Made by a program: the position numbers and the translations under genes
Assembly: GCA_035772735.1 (NCBI GenBank)
Contig: JASDFA010000001.1
Span: forward strand, 58,543,001 to 58,607,000
Source of the DNA: Datura wrightii
Taxonomy: Eukaryota; Streptophyta; Magnoliopsida; Solanales; Solanaceae
Reading direction: 5' to 3'
Length of the DNA: 64,000 bases
Part shown: piece after piece, positions 22,803-35,706 of the stretch
How positions within the stretch are numbered: the stretch's first letter is position 1
How the letters are laid out: each line of letters starts with the position of its first letter
Notes under the pieces: generated by a model
Database searches by the model: none
Seen by the model: the letters and a program-made list of their open reading frames with translations, nothing else
What the model was told of the DNA's origin: nothing

Positions 22803-24418
22803 TGTAATTCCCTGAAATTGCCTAAGACTAGACTTGGGAGTTGAAACGAAAACTGGCAGAAAAATTTGAAAATCTACTTAGGAGGACTCATTGAACGGAT
22901 CGTTGGAAAGACCAATAACCCGTGGAAAGTTCCCGTGGTGCTAAGCTGCAGAATCGACTTAAAAGTTACAGGCCTCAGGACAACCCATTGGATGTTGTAA
23001 CGAGTCATTGAATGGAGTCATTGTGAGGATTGGTATTGATTAGGGAGGAACTAACGAGTCGTGGTACGACCCATTGTTTGGAGCGACGGGCTGTTGTCAG
23101 CATCTATTGAGAGCAATCCCATGTTAGGGCAGTGGTGACGACGAATGGCAGCAATGAGTCATTGGAGCTTGTAACAACTCATCCTGTCCGGCGTGGTAGG
23201 CTGTGTTTGAGGCCTTGTGGCTTGTAGATACCCGATGCATGAGAGTTGTTCCGACTAGGGGTCGAGCCCGAGGTGCCTTGTGGCTTGTGGATACTTAACG
23301 CACGAGAGTGTTTTTAGTTATGTGGTTGAGCCCAAGTAGTGAAATGACCTATGGGGTTGAGAATGATTTCCTCCGTAGTGTCAAGTTGAGACATGATTTG
23401 AGAATGGTCCGACATGTCTGAGCCTTCCTGGGATCGCGATTGGTTCTCCTAGATGGATTGAGCTCTACTAACTATGCACAACCGAGAGAGGGTCCTGCAG
23501 TGCTTGATTGATGATGTTGAGTAACTGGTGCTTACTTTTAATTTACTTGGTGTTATATTGTTGTTGTTGTTTGTGTTATATATCTGATAGAAGTGGATGC
23601 TAGATTTTGGATGGTGTTAGCTAAGGCCATTGAGATGTCTAGGGGTGATGACAGGTGAGCTGTGCCAGTAAGGTGTCGCTATGTTGTTGTTTACTTTTGT
23701 ACTTGCTTGGATTATGGGGGCCAGGTAGGTTCTATTTGTATGTTTTCTTATACTTTCCAGGCTTATGGGGGGCCAGGTAGGTTCTATTTGTATGTTTGCT
23801 TGTGCTTGCCAAGCTTATGGGGGCCAGGTAGGTTTTATGTATTTACTTAAGTGGAGTTCTCCTTCTATGATACATAGTATACCTGTTGCTCTTTAATCTA
23901 AGTCTTTCAGTTGTTTCTGCCTTTCGTGCTCTGTGCATTATTTTACTGATGCCCTAGTCGGGGTGCTGCATTCATGCCTGCAAGTGATCGTGGGCTGGTA
24001 GATAGAATTCTTGGTTGCTGAGTGGAGTTCCAGCTGAGTCAGTATGCTCTAGGTCTTTTGGAATTGCCAGAGGTTGAGTTAGGGGTAGTTCGGGGCCCTA
24101 TCCTGAATATTTGATTTCTATTATATTCTCAAAGGCTCGTAGACTTTTGTTGCGGGTGTAGTGTCATTGTTATAGGGCGAGTGGGCCTTGTTGCATAGAT
24201 CTTATTCCTTTTCGTGGCCTGACGACATATTGTATATCCTTTTGGGTTGGTCAGGTGAGCCAGCCTCTACTTTAGTTTGTTGTTACTAGGATTTTATAGT
24301 TATTGTATTATCGAACCTCATCGGTTCTGGCCTTCTTTTTAATATTTGGGCGCTACATATACTCTTTCAGGGGTGGCACCAGTTGCCAGTCACGCCTCCC
24401 CGGGTTTGGGGTGTGACA
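22803..24418 (+). repeat. LTR I, chromovirus-type, isolated
   Basis: It begins TGTAATTCCCTG and ends GGGTTTGGGGTGTGACA, giving a TG...CA pair over 1616 bp. The first 400 bp carry AACGAGTCATTG-type palindromes, the middle has a 51-52 bp tandem repeat, and the end matches the consensus chromovirus end GTGTGACA. The flanking five bases differ (GTAAC left, ATGAG right), so it is not a clean solo insertion. Confidence 0.65.
23710..23850 (+). repeat. Tandem repeat, 51-52 bp x about 2.7
   Basis: The unit TATGGGGGCCAGGTAGGTTC plus about 31 more bases recurs with the CCAGGTAGG word at 23721, 23773 and 23824. It lies inside LTR I. Confidence 0.85.
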
Positions 24419-26069
24419 ATGAGCCACTCATCTCAAAGTATCAATATATACCTCAATTGATCACACTTTCACTCATCCGGATGCTCATCTCGGAAACGAG
24501 CCTCTCATCTTTGAGCAAGGATATATTGATCATCTATTCTCAACATATAACATAATGATCTCAGTTAATCACCATATAGGATGAATTATCAGTACACTTT
24601 AATTACCATAATTACACTCACAGTTTTAGATAAAACATTCAGAATTCAATCAATTTAGAATAAATTCAAACAACATGAATAATTCATGGTAATCTTTAAC
24701 ACAATCATTGTCTTGAGACCAATTAATCATATTATCAATCCATACAAATATACATCATTATACAGATTAACACGACGTAATCATAACCTGCTATCTTTCT
24801 GGTTAATTATCTATTAGCCAAGTCTCGTGTTATCTTTCACAATAATGAAATATACAAGATAACGTTCACAATTCATCGGTTCAATCTTTCCTACCTTCTC
24901 ACATAGGAGTCTATCGCATAAACAAGTTCTTTCAAATTTTGATCAAATATTGTTCATATTAGACTACCTTTCAAGACCACTTAATTGGGTCCATAATTGT
25001 CCTTTTAGCCTATTCATTCTCAAGGAAATTTCATTACCGCACAATAATTATTTCAACACAATTCAGATTCAATTACTTCCTGGTACTACGGTTTCTAACA
25101 ATTATCGGTTCTTTTCATACCTAGTATTCATTTTAAGCTAAGTAACTTATACTACCAGTCTTACATTTTAGTTCATAGCTATTAAATTGGAATATGAATC
25201 TCTTATAGCCATGCTAGGTCTGATCACCTCCCCTTTTCCTCTTATTCATACTATTATAATTATTCACTCAGGTTATACCATCAAGATCACGCCACCAAAA
25301 TTTACTATTGAGAGCAATTACAATCACGAATCATTAAAACATGCTATCAAGTACATCATCTAAAGAATATTTTATCAACAACATCACATCAAGAATACAC
25401 CCCCAATATTAGTTATCAACTAGGTTTCATCATTCCTCATGTTCTCATACTTAGGTTTAATTCTCCAATTCTATAGTTATGTCTCTACAGATTTATTATC
25501 ACGTCATTATATTTGATGATCCCTCTACCCTCATCAATTATACATTAATAGTATGCACGTATATGATTCACTAATTATAGTCTAACACAGGATAAGTCAT
25601 AACCTACCTGGCCGTGAAGCTAATGCCAATTAAGTGATGGAATTTTGTTTCTTGCTTTGAATCTGATGCTTCTTGAAGAATTCTGCTGGGGAGGATGGTG
25701 AAATTTTCCCTTCTCTAGCCACCCTCTTCTTTCCCTTGCTAATATACCTAGGATTTGTCTCCAGGGCATATTATATGAATAAACCCTATTACAATAGGAT
25801 TTGGGTTTTATGAAGTGGGAAAACACAGAGTTCTAGTCTGTATCCAGTTGCAGCAATGCGTGTTTCATTATAGCGGTCCCATATGGTGAGAAGTGTCCGC
25901 TATAGTGATCCTATCATCGACTCCATGAAAATTTTTAACTCCACCCCTTTTTAGTTCCTATGCAATGAATATTTCATCCGTTACCAAGACTATCATCAGT
26001 CCTGCATAAAATTTAAAATTCCTGCGTCAATGTTGTCAGGGTGCTATAATGATTGTATGGGTCATTACA
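24419..26069 (-). repeat. LTR of family X, copy 2
   Basis: It matches copy 1 (6992-7218, 9660-10684) and copy 3 (61250-62633), but without the solo LTR. It ends GGGTCATTACA at 26069. To its right, the reverse complement of 26075-26095 contains CATTCAGGGATGAAC, the motif typical of the end of a chromovirus internal domain, which places a minus-strand internal remnant to the right. A shared 81-codon minus frame in all three copies is not under visible coding constraint. Confidence 0.6.
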
Positions 26070-27285
26070 TTAGATACCAATTAAAAATATGTTCATCCCT
26101 GAATGTACCCACGAAACAGGCTAGGGGTATGCAATTGCACTGCGGTTAATTTGGCACATGGTCATAGTCTAGATAACCCTAACAGTAATACAGTCTTGCA
26201 GACCTTGTTCCTGGGTTTCCAAATTAATATAACCTCTAGTCCCTATTTCGAGGTCCTTAAGATGTCATGAGATGTATCACATGGTACATGAATATTCTTA
26301 CCATTCCAATCCCCCTTATATTATAGCCGAAAGAAGTTTCCGTGCACTTTACTCCTACTCGCTAGTTGGAATTGGTTTGACCCCTCTAGTCCCAGTTTTC
26401 TCGAATATCTCCCTTGCTACTCACATGCTTAACTCAAGGCTCACATTCATCACTAGTTGCCTATGCAACCCCTGAAGCATCACCAGTTCAGATAGAACCT
26501 TTCTTTATTAGAATTTGGATTGTGGTTGACCTAAGAGGGAATTTAAAATATCACTATTTTTAGGCTTGTCCATTATAGGGAGGCATGATTCACCATAATG
26601 ATACTACTGCAGCTGATATTGGTCTACTGCAGCAGGAACAACAATCAATTAAATGCCAGAACATTGATCTTCGAGTTCATTCTCACTTCTTCACTCCAAA
26701 TTTGGTCAAGTCCTCTCTACTCTCATCGCAATCCCACTCTATTTCTCAGGTAATCCTCACCCTCATGACTTTCTATCTTTTTTTACATTAGAATGATGGT
26801 AATACCATGTCTATTTGCATTATCTTGGGGTAGTTATTAGGGTAGTGGAGGTAGGTTTCTTTTTGGACTATTAGGCTAGATTCTCAAAGAAAGCTACTGG
26901 TATTAACGTTCTCAAGTCCTTTGAATCGTTCTCTGCATACTATAGACTACTTTCATGGGGGTTTTAGGCTAGAAATGGGGGGATTTGGGTAGGGTGGTGT
27001 TCTTCCCTCTTGCCCGATCTAAATCGAATTTGGAGGAAAATGGAGTTTGAAAATCCAACCTCCATTGTTGGGGTCAGACGTCCATTGGGGAAGACAATGT
27101 CCATTTTTGAGGTCCTTTACCACTGCAGTGGACCCTTCATGGAGATCCTTATCTGCTATGGCGGGCTTGTTGCAGCGGACCCTTTCCTTCTGTAGTGGTT
27201 ATCCCTTAAGAAGAATACTACTCTTCCCTGATTTCCTGTTCCCTGGATATTCTCTTACATTTTATTCTTGTACAGGATCCTACAA
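26070..27285. other. Mixed region: X-element remnant, then upstream region of PTP relic K
   Basis: 26070-26110 is the 3' internal edge of a minus-strand X element. The rest has no recognisable frame. From about 26580 it has CTGCAGC-type words also seen in X LTRs (10540, 25845, 62478), and at 27230-27275 a long pyrimidine run ends in TTGTACAG, a good 3' splice-site pattern, just before the ATG of relic K. An LTR origin is likely but its borders are not found. Confidence 0.35.
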
Positions 27286-28560
27286 TGTCTGACTGTGGCA
27301 GTAGCCACACCTTCGGCTACATAAGGTTCATGACCATCCCATGCCAGTTCTGGCACAATGAGCAGGTGGTCGGCCTGTTGCACGAGAGGCGTTTCATTAT
27401 GCAGGACGTGGTGGAGAAAGCGCTTGAGTTTTTTGCCCGACTCCAGGTGATGGGGTGGGTTCCATAGCTCAAGGAACCTTGCAAGGCTAACGAAAACTTG
27501 GTGAGGGAGTTCTATGCCAACCTTCTCATTGTGAACTAGAATCATACAAACCTATTGGCCTATGTTCGAGGGATGTAGATCATCCTCAGCGCCGCCTTAA
27601 TCAATGAGGCATTGGGTATGTCCAATCCTCTTAAGACTGAGCTGAAGTCCAAGGACACTGCTGATAACGGGCGATGGCTCGTGGATATTTTGTAGTGGAG
27701 GAGCATAGGGCCTTGTCTCACTAGGGTGTGACTCACACTGGTATTAGCGGTATCCACATCATTGTTGAGGCCTAGAGATGGCTGAATTTAGTGTCTTAGA
27801 GGATCTGTCCATTCACCAATGTCATCAACGTGACCTACGCTTGAGCTTTGATGGTGGCCTGTATCTTGAGTGAGATGTCGGTAAATGTAGGGGCACAGAT
27901 AGCATAGGAGTGGAGGTATTCTCGGCCAAGAGTGTTACTAGCCTACCCTTTCCCTCTCTGAATACTCTACTCTGTAAGTGAGCCAAGGTGCACCGGGAAG
28001 CCAAGGATGTCATGGTGTCATATGACGTGTCTTTTGATTCTTTGAGGGTGAAGGGTGCACCAGGGAGGTCAAGAAGAAGAGGAGGGCGGCTTCTGATGAC
28101 ATCGGCAATAGAGTCGGCCCATCGAGGCCTGTGGGTCCATTTGAGCAGATCGAGATAGAGATGGCCACGATGTAAGAGCTATTGAGTAGGAAGCCCAGAC
28201 CTCCCTCTAGTGACAGGCCATCCAGCGCAGGTGCCGCAAACTGAGAGGGAGTGCAAGGAGATATTTCCTCCTTATGGGCCAGCGAGTACCTAGAGGGAGT
28301 ATAGGGAGAGATTGCCTCCTTCATTCAGGCCCATATAGAGCTCCGGGAGGAACTGGAGAGAGAGAAGAGGAAGCGTCGTGCCCAGGACAAGCTCTTCATC
28401 ATAATGTGGAATGACATTAAGAAGGTCCTAAAGGCCCTCTCCTCTAGCTCAAAGATGCCTCAGGTAGGTAGGGAGGACATCTCGGAGTTTTGCTTCCTTG
28501 GCGAGTTCGAGGATGAGGTGGTCGATGATCTTAGCAGTGGAAGTGTTGAGGCCTTCAGTT
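27286..28560 (+). pseudogene. PTP-domain relic K
   Basis: The frame starts MSDCGSSHTFGYIRFMTI and continues LLHERRFIMQDVVEKALEFF, then VREFYANLLIVN and LSAALINEALGM. This is the order expected of the PTP family (ERGF..., VREFYAN, then an LGL/LGM segment). After about 27780 the frame is scrambled. A charged C-terminal part (ELREELEREKRKRRAQDKLF) and an acidic tail close at a stop near 28560. There are at least three in-frame stops in the core (for example after GWVP and LLIVN). It is more diverged from A than expected for a duplicate, so it is a separate lineage. Confidence 0.6.
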
Positions 28561-28814
28561 AGTATTCTCCATGGTGTATCTCCCTCCCCTATCCCATTTA
28601 GCTGATCTGATTTAGTGGTCTCCATTTGGGGATCTTAAGACAATCTCATCTTTGTTCTTGCTAGTTTTGGACAACTATAAATTTTTATTCAATTTATAGG
28701 TGCCCATTTCGCACCTAAATGACAATGGCCTTGTTCTGGGCCCACTATTATTACTGGCAATTCTCATTTATATCTGTATGTTTTACTTTGCAGCTTTAGT
28801 ACCACTAGATGAAA
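28561..28814. other. No recognisable feature
   Basis: AT-rich sequence follows the PTP relic. It may be the 3' flank of that element. Nothing coding or repetitive is seen within the window. Confidence 0.4.
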
Positions 28815-29948
28815 ATATAATTGGGAGTGTTTGCTCCAAAACCATGTGGTAAGCTTAATTCGAAAAAATCATCATTCATACTTAACATGTGGGCATTACC
28901 CAAAGCTTTATTATACATAGAAATACTCAATTCTCATTAAAAACATAATTATAAACATGGGTAGCTTCAAATCATGCTTTTGATCATAATATCTCATCAT
29001 CATCATATATTCATCACAAATCTCATCTTTCATGAACATCTTATACATGCGTTTTTAATTCATAAAACTAGGATCATGATTTTTAAATTAAAAACATTAT
29101 AAAATTTGCCCATGCTTCATAATTAAATAGTAAAATCATAGTCAAATCATACGCATATATAGAAATAGAGAATTCATGCATTTGGGTTAAAACCCCATAG
29201 ATTAGACATAGAATTTCATACTTTAGAGAGGTATTGGGCGTGGGTGTGAAAGAAATCACTCATTCACAACCCTACATACCTGTTGGTAACTGATTCTAAC
29301 ACTTCTTTAGATGCCGAATAGGAAATTGAAAAGAAATTGATGAATGCTAAGCTTGATCACCCTCTCAAGTCTTCTACCTTGCATGCATGAATGAATGAGG
29401 CCTAAAATGAACTTAACCCCTTTAAAAGTCACTATTCATAACTCAAAATGATGTAGTTTAGGCCTTAGGAACTTAGGAATTACGGAAAAGCCCTTACTAA
29501 ATTCGTAGGAAACAACTGTCAGGTGCTCCCAATGAGGGACCTAACGACTCGTGGTCATAGATCACGAGTCCTGGCTCAGCTCGTGAGGTTCACTGCTCAA
29601 TAGGTCTCCTGGGCTCTTAAATGGCAACCTCATGACTCGTTACTGGTGACCACGACTTGGGGTCACCACCCGTTATGTACTCTGCCTCCACTCTTCTCTT
29701 CTACTTCTCACTCACCCCACCACTTACCTAACGACTCCTGGGGTCTGACCATGAGTCATGGTCAACTCCGTGGGAATCCTTTTTCCCAAATTTTCCAAAC
29801 TCCTCACTGGCGTCCCAACGAGTCACATCACGACTCGTGGGCTGTACCAACGAGTCATCTCATGACTTGTTCTGTGCCTGGTGCAAGTTTTTCCACTTTT
29901 CTCCGTTTCAACTCCCAGTTTTGATCTTTGGGCTTCAGGGGTATAATA
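28815..29948 (-). repeat. 3' LTR of element B, outer part deleted
   Basis: It aligns with 36235-37862 minus the insert at 37240-37684, starting at AATATAATTGGGAGT. The outer region present at 35009-36235 is missing. The inner end, GGGGTATAATA in + orientation, abuts the polypurine tract. Palindromes around CACGACTCGTG occur at 29520-29870. Confidence 0.8.
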
Positions 29949-29967
29949 ATATCTACCCCTTGGGAAC
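29949..29967 (-). other. Polypurine tract of element B
   Basis: On the minus strand the sequence GTTCCCAAGGGGTAGATAT immediately precedes the LTR, itself preceded by CATTCAAGGATGAATG, the motif found just upstream of chromovirus 3' LTRs. Confidence 0.7.
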
Positions 29968-30194
29968 ATTCATCCTTGAATGTTAGAAAACACACAGAAA
30001 AGCAGAGAAAATGCAATCATTATATTCAAATGCTGATCATTTAAATCGAAAACTAACGGAATGACTACCTCCGATTCGAATCACATAACTGAACTGATTT
30101 CATGAATCATACACACATCCATATACATAAAAGAAACTTGCGCACATGAATTGAACATGAAAACTAAATAAAGTCTGAGTACAAAACTGATACC

Positions 30195-31560
30195 TCAAGC
30201 TAAAACTAGACCGGTAGAGAATAAATGCGGGTATCTAGCCATCATATCCTCTTCGGCTTCCCACATAGCTCCTTCAACATGCTGATTCCTCCATAACACT
30301 TTAACTAAAGCTACTTCCTTGTTCCTTAGCCTTCGAACCTGACGATCCAATATTTCTATCGGAACCTCTTCATAGCTAAGGCTATCTCTTACACCAATGC
30401 TGTCCACCGGGACAACTAGAGCTGGATCACCCAAACACTTCTTCAAAAGCGATACATGAAACATAGGATGCACAAAAGCTAATTCTGAAGGCAACTCCAA
30501 CTCATAAGCCACCTTGCCAACATGTCTCACTATCCGATACGGGCTGACATAGCGGGGACTAAGTTTTCCTTTCTTTCCAATCCACATCACTCCCTTCATG
30601 GGAGACACCCTCAGAAATACCCAGTCATTGACTTTAAATTCTAACTCTCTTCTTCTCACGTCCGCATAGGAATTTTGGTGACTCTAGGCAGTTTTCAACC
30701 TGTCTCTTATCAACTGAACCTTCTCCATTGCTTCATGAACCAAATCCGGCCCTATCATTGCCGCCTCACCAACCTCAAACCATCCGATGGGCGATCTACA
30801 TCTCCCCCCGTAGAGAGCTACGAACGGTGCCATCTGAATACTAGAGTGATAGGTGTTATTGTATACAAACTCGATAAGTGGAAAAAGCTCATCCCAACTA
30901 CCTATGAAGTTAATTATGCATGCTCTCAACATGTCCTCGAGGGTTTGGATTGTCCGCTTCGCTTGACCATCCGTTTGTAGGTGAAATGTTGTGTTGAGCT
31001 TAATCTATGTACCCAATCCTTTTTGAAACGACTTCCAAAACTGAGAGGTAAATTGAGTACCTCGATCTGAAATGATGGATAAGGGTACTCCATGCAATCG
31101 AACCAACTCCTGAATATATTGTTTGGCATAATCCTCCATCGAATTTGTGGTTTTAACTGGTAGAAAATGAGCAGCCTTGGTGAACCTATATCCCACCACC
31201 CAAATGGAATCATATTATCGACGAGTACGAGGCAGACCTATGATGAAATCCACATTAATTTCTTCCCACTTCCAAGTGGGAATGTTGATATTCCGAAGTA
31301 TGCCTGATGGCCTCTGATGCTCAACCTTTACTTGCTGGCAGTTCAGACACTTGGCTACGAATTCCACAATATCCTTCTTCATGTCATTCCACCAATAGAT
31401 TTCCCGTAAGTCACAGTATATATTGGTGGCACCCAGATGGATAGAATACCTTGATCCATGAGCCTCATGCAACATCCAACTCCTCAAATCGCCCATGTCC
31501 GGAACACATAAGCGACCCTGGTACCAAAGCATACCATCTCCCCCTTGGGAGAAGACCTCC
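30195..31560 (-). pseudogene. Element B integrase with chromodomain-type tail
   Basis: The zinc-binding segment runs HEAHGSRYSIHLGATNIY to CLNCQQVKVEHQ (H..H..C..C). The catalytic core carries the first D in EEINVDFIIGLP, the second in ISDRGTQFTSQFW and the E in TIQTLEDMLRA, with NNTYHSSIQMAPFVALYGGR after it. The C-terminal part has YELELPSELAFVHPMFHVSL, and the last 50 residues (EILDRQVRRLRNKEVALVKV, LWRNQHVEGAMWEAEEDM) match the chromodomain-type tail of Tekay/Del chromoviruses, which targets integration to heterochromatin marks. It ends at the stop next to 30195. There are stops after PRTRR (about 31215), after KGLGT (about 31005) and after RLKTA (about 30684). Confidence 0.85.
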
Positions 31561-33420
31561 ACCTTCTGACATTGAATGGCTTCCTTCAACTTTACCAAAA
31601 TTGGGTCCTCATCTTTTCTAGCTTTCACATCAGTCACCAAGGACGATTCTGATTCGTTCTGTACAACAACACCGCCATCAGTCGAGTTGACCAACCTAAC
31701 TCCCAACCTTGCAAGTCGATGCATATCTTTCACCAACTCCCTCTTCCCCTTATTCACATGGGACACACTCTCCATAGAGAGTCTACTAAGTGTGTCTGCT
31801 ACCACATTAGCCTTATGCGGATGGTAAAGGACACTCATATCATAGTCCTTGAGTAGTTCCAACCACCTCCTTTTGTTGAAGATTGAGATCTTTCTGCGTG
31901 AACACATATTATAAGCTCTTATGGTCCGTAAACACATCCACATGGACCCATACAAGTAATGTCGCCATTAATGCAAACACCACCACGGCCAATTCAAGAT
32001 CATGGGTAGGGTAATTCTTCTCGTAGAGTTTCAATTGTCTTAGAGGCGTATGCTATCACTTTCCCATGCTGGATCAACACGCATCCAAGTCTGATCCTTG
32101 AAGCATTGCAATACACCACGAATCCATCAGTACCATTGGGTAGGGTCAACACCGGTGCTGAGGTAAGTCGAGTTTTCAACTCTTGGAAGCTCTTCTCACA
32201 AGCCTCCGACCATTGGAACTTCACCTTCTTCTAGGTCAATTTGGTCAAAGGTGCTGCAATAGATGAGAAACCCTCAACAAATCTTCGATAGTAGACGGAT
32301 AAACCTAAGAAACTCTGAATATCTGAAGGATTCACTAGTCTAGGCCAATTCTTCACCGCCTCGATTTTCTGTGAATCTACCCTTATGCCCTCACTTGATA
32401 CCATATGGCCCAAAAAGGCTACGGAGTTCAATCAGAACTCGCACTTGCTGAATTTGGCATATAATTAATGATCCTTGAGGGTTTGAAGCACTACTCTCAA
32501 ATGAGAGGCATGCTTCTCTCGCTTCGAGAGTATATCAAGATGTCATCAATGAACACGATAAAGAACATATACATGTATTGCTTGAACACCCTGTTCATCA
32601 GATCCATAAAAGCTGCAGGAGCCTTCGTTAGTCCAAAAGACATAACTACAAAGTCATAATGACCATACCGATTCTTGAAGGCTGTCTTCAGGATGTCACT
32701 CTCCCAAACTCTGAGCTGATGATACCCAGATCTGAGATCTATCTTTGAGAAACCCTTGGCACCCTGAAGTTGGTCAAATAAATCATCAATCCTGAGTAGA
32801 GGATATTTGTTCTTGACAGTGACTTTGTTCAATTACCGATAATCAATGCACATGCGAAGAGAACCATCTTTCTTTTGGACAAAGAGAACTGGTGCACCCC
32901 ATGGGGACTTGCTCGGTCTAATGAAATCCTTATCTAACAAGTCCTCCAACTGCTCTTTCAACTCTTTTAGCTCAGATGGAGCCATCCTGTTGGGAGGAAT
33001 AGACATAGGCTGCGTGTCAGGAAGAAGGTCAATACCAAAGTCGATTTCCCTCTCAGGAGGAACACCTGGTAAATCATTTGGAAATACTTTTGAATACTCA
33101 CGTACTACTGGAGCTGACTGGATAGTTAGGGTCTCGGACACAACATCCTTAACCCTAACTAGATGGTATACACAACCCTTAGATATCATCTTTCTGGCCT
33201 TAAGGTAGGAAATAAAATGACCTACAGGCACAGCTGAACTACCCTTCCATTCTAAGACTAGCTTACCCAGAAATCTGAACTCTACTTGTAGTGTTCTACA
33301 ATTAACGAAGCATAGCATGCAAATAGTCAATCCATGCTGAGAATAACATCGAAATTGGTCATGGCTAACTCTAACAAATCTGTCGAGGTGACCTTCTAAA
33401 GGATTGAGACTGGGCAACAT
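31561..33420 (-). pseudogene. Element B reverse transcriptase and RNase H
   Basis: RT includes VFPNDLPGVPPEREIDFGID, DKDFIRPSKSPWGAPVLFVQ, RMCIDYR, then after a stop LNKVTVKNKYPLLRIDDLFD and KIDLRSGYHQLRV. The catalytic box FIDD is complete (complement at 32542-32553). A frameshift follows at about 32495. The connection has NWPRLVNPSDIQSFLGLSVY. RNase H is at 32000-32224 (FVVYCNASRIRLGCVLIQHG, where the first catalytic D of the usual YCDAS is N). A 45 bp gap with a frame change lies near 31955, then MSVLYHPHKANVVADTLSRL. The linker to integrase is intact to 31215. Confidence 0.85.
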
Positions 33421-33570
33421 CTAGACACTCATATAGCTATAACTGAGTTACCTACTGGAGTAGAAACTGAGAAGGGTTCTGACAAGACTTTGGGACTGAC
33501 TCCAAAGCTACTAGCCACATAAGGTTTCACAAAAGACAAGGTAGCCCGAGGGTCTAACAGACTGTAAACA
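33421..33570 (-). pseudogene. Element B protease, active site altered
   Basis: The segment VYSLLDPRATLSFVKPY corresponds to the chromovirus protease active site, where D-[S/T/A]-G-A-T is expected. Here it reads DPRAT, so the glycine and the residue before it are both replaced. PFSVSTPVG follows as in element G. The domain is continuous with the N-terminal part of the RT frame after two stops. Confidence 0.7.
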
Positions 33571-34796
33571 TCAATATGTAAAACTCACAACATACCAGTG
33601 ATCACGTCCGGGGAGACCTCCATCTCCTGATGGGATGATAAGGCATAAAATCTGTTCTGGCACTGACCCGAGCTGTGCTAATAGATGCCCCTGATATGCT
33701 GAGCGTGCGGGAGGGGTTGCTGAACTAGAAGCTGGGCCTCGGCCCCCGACCTGATCCGGTCTCACTGCTGGGCAATCTCTAAGCATGTGTCTGGGCTTCC
33801 CACACCCGAACAAGCACCTGAACTTGCAATAAGATGGGACGCTAGAATCTGCGGGTCTGCTGCTCTGATCCCTCGAGTGTGATGCTCGCTCCCTCTTATC
33901 ATGTCTAGGCCTGGATGGCATACTCAATGCCAAATATGCTGTAGCTAATGATCTCTAGTGAGCCTGCTGTTGGTGCCAAACACATGACCTCAGCTGGGAG
34001 AATCTGTGGTCATCGGTCCTTGCCCTCTTGGCCTCTCTCTCTCTTAGATGTGTCGCCTCCATCTGCTGGGCATACAACATTATCTGTGGGAAATCCATAT
34101 CCTGATGGAGCATAGCGGTCCTATAATCCTTCTCCAAATAGCCCGCTACTCCATGGACGAATCTACTCACTCGCACCCTCTGATCGGCTACGACCTCTGG
34201 GGAATATTTCGATAGGCGAGTGAACTCAAGGGCATACTCCTGTATAGTCATCCTCCCTTGCTTCAAATTGATGAAATCAGCTGCCTTCAGCTCCCTCATC
34301 TCATGAGGGAAGACCGGTCTATAAAGGCAACATGAAACTCTTCCTAAGTGACATGACCTACTCCGGCGACCCTGCTATCCTTCCATTGGCGAAACCAGAT
34401 ATGCGCGACCCTTTTCAACTAGTAAGAGGCCAACTCTGTGCACTTAACACCATTCATGCCCATGACTTGGGTGATCTTGATGATCTCATCTATGAACTCA
34501 TGTGGGTCCCATTCTACCTTGGACCCAAGGAATTCCGGCGGGTTCATCATCAAGAAGTCTCTAACTCGAGCCGCCGCTGCATTGCCATTTTGCGGAACAT
34601 GCGCAACGGTCTGTTGATTGACCTATGTGGTCAAGGCCTGCGCAAGCATCTGAATAGCGACCAGAAACTCACCGTGAGCGATTGGCTCCGATGCCTGGTG
34701 TTCCTGAACTAGTGGGGCTTTCTGGTGCCCATTACAGTTGCCATCCTCGAGGCCTTCACCATTTCCATTTTTCCTACCAATCATTCTTTTGGGATC
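33571..34796 (-). pseudogene. Element B gag
   Basis: The start is placed at the ATG at 34796 (MDPKRMIGRKNGNGEG), downstream of an in-frame ATG at 34850 that lies in the leader. The capsid core reads RVRDFLMMNPPEFLGSKVEW, IWFRQWKDSR, then from 34299 MRELKAADFINLKQGRMTI and EYALEFTRLSKYSPEVVADQ. The nucleocapsid has a zinc knuckle CGKPRHMLRDCP with an upstream C. Frame changes at about 34620 and 33950 and a stop in the LASY-LKRV segment break it. Confidence 0.8.
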
Positions 34797-34992
34797 CATG
34801 ATTCTACAATTGCGAATAGCATGAATTAGAAGGATAGAAAGACTTTTCATCGCACGACATAGATCATGAAAGAAGGGAACATTTCCTAAACATCTCGTAG
34901 CCTCTTCGTCATAAGTGTGGTGCGCTTCACACCCATGAAAAAGAATCTACATAACGCGGCATTCAGACACCCTAGGACACTTTAAACCTATG

Positions 34993-35005
34993 TCTCTGAT
35001 ACCAA
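34993..35005 (-). other. Primer binding site of element B, initiator tRNA-Met type
   Basis: On the minus strand TGGTATCAGAGAC lies four bases after the LTR end CGTGACA. It matches the TGGTATCAGAGC-type site of Met-primed plant retroelements. Confidence 0.85.
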
Positions 35006-35677
35006 GTTTGTCACGACCCAAATGGGGGCCCATATCGTAACACGGGACAAGGAGCCCTGAGAGACCCCAAGTCGACCCATGGCATAAAGCACATCTAATA
35101 TCAATCAAGAAACTAAATAATCAATAAGATACTATAGCAGAAGTCTAACTATTCGACATCATAATAGAAAATCTGAAGCTGAATACATACATATGTCTGA
35201 AAAATCCTCTGAACGTGACGAGGTGATGGGACAAGACCCTAACTAACTCAACAAATCTAAAATTGAAATACATATAAGAGATTTGAATAGTCTAGTGCTT
35301 GGGAGATGAGGACCATCCATAATATGAATGCTAACTCTGACAAGCTGACTACGAGCGAGGTTGAACCTGGGAGCCGGGTCCTGTATCATTTTCATGATAC
35401 AACATAGAGTATGTAATCAGTACGTGAAATGTACCGACTATGTAGGGTAAGTAAAACCACTTAAGTAAATAAAATCATTTAAAACCAATGCATAATGTAA
35501 ACATAAACATTAAGAATCCAGGAGTAGGGCTTGCATGCATTCTTTCTAAAATCATGATATCTTTATAACATAACATGACATAACATCATAACATCATACT
35601 AAATCGATTGACTCAAAGATGAATTCTGACATTTATAAGTAAAGCTGAACATTGAGTCAAACCTTCTTTACAACATG

Positions 35678-35706
35678 CACACACACACACACACATATAT
35701 ATATAA
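35678..35706. repeat. Compound microsatellite (CA)n(TA)n
   Basis: A CA run of about 16 nt is followed by a TA run of about 11 nt. Confidence 0.9.

Noticed and set aside
22803..24418. LTR I as a clean solo LTR
   Set aside because: The TG and CA ends are good, but the five flanking bases differ (GTAAC and ATGAG), so a simple solo insertion is not supported.
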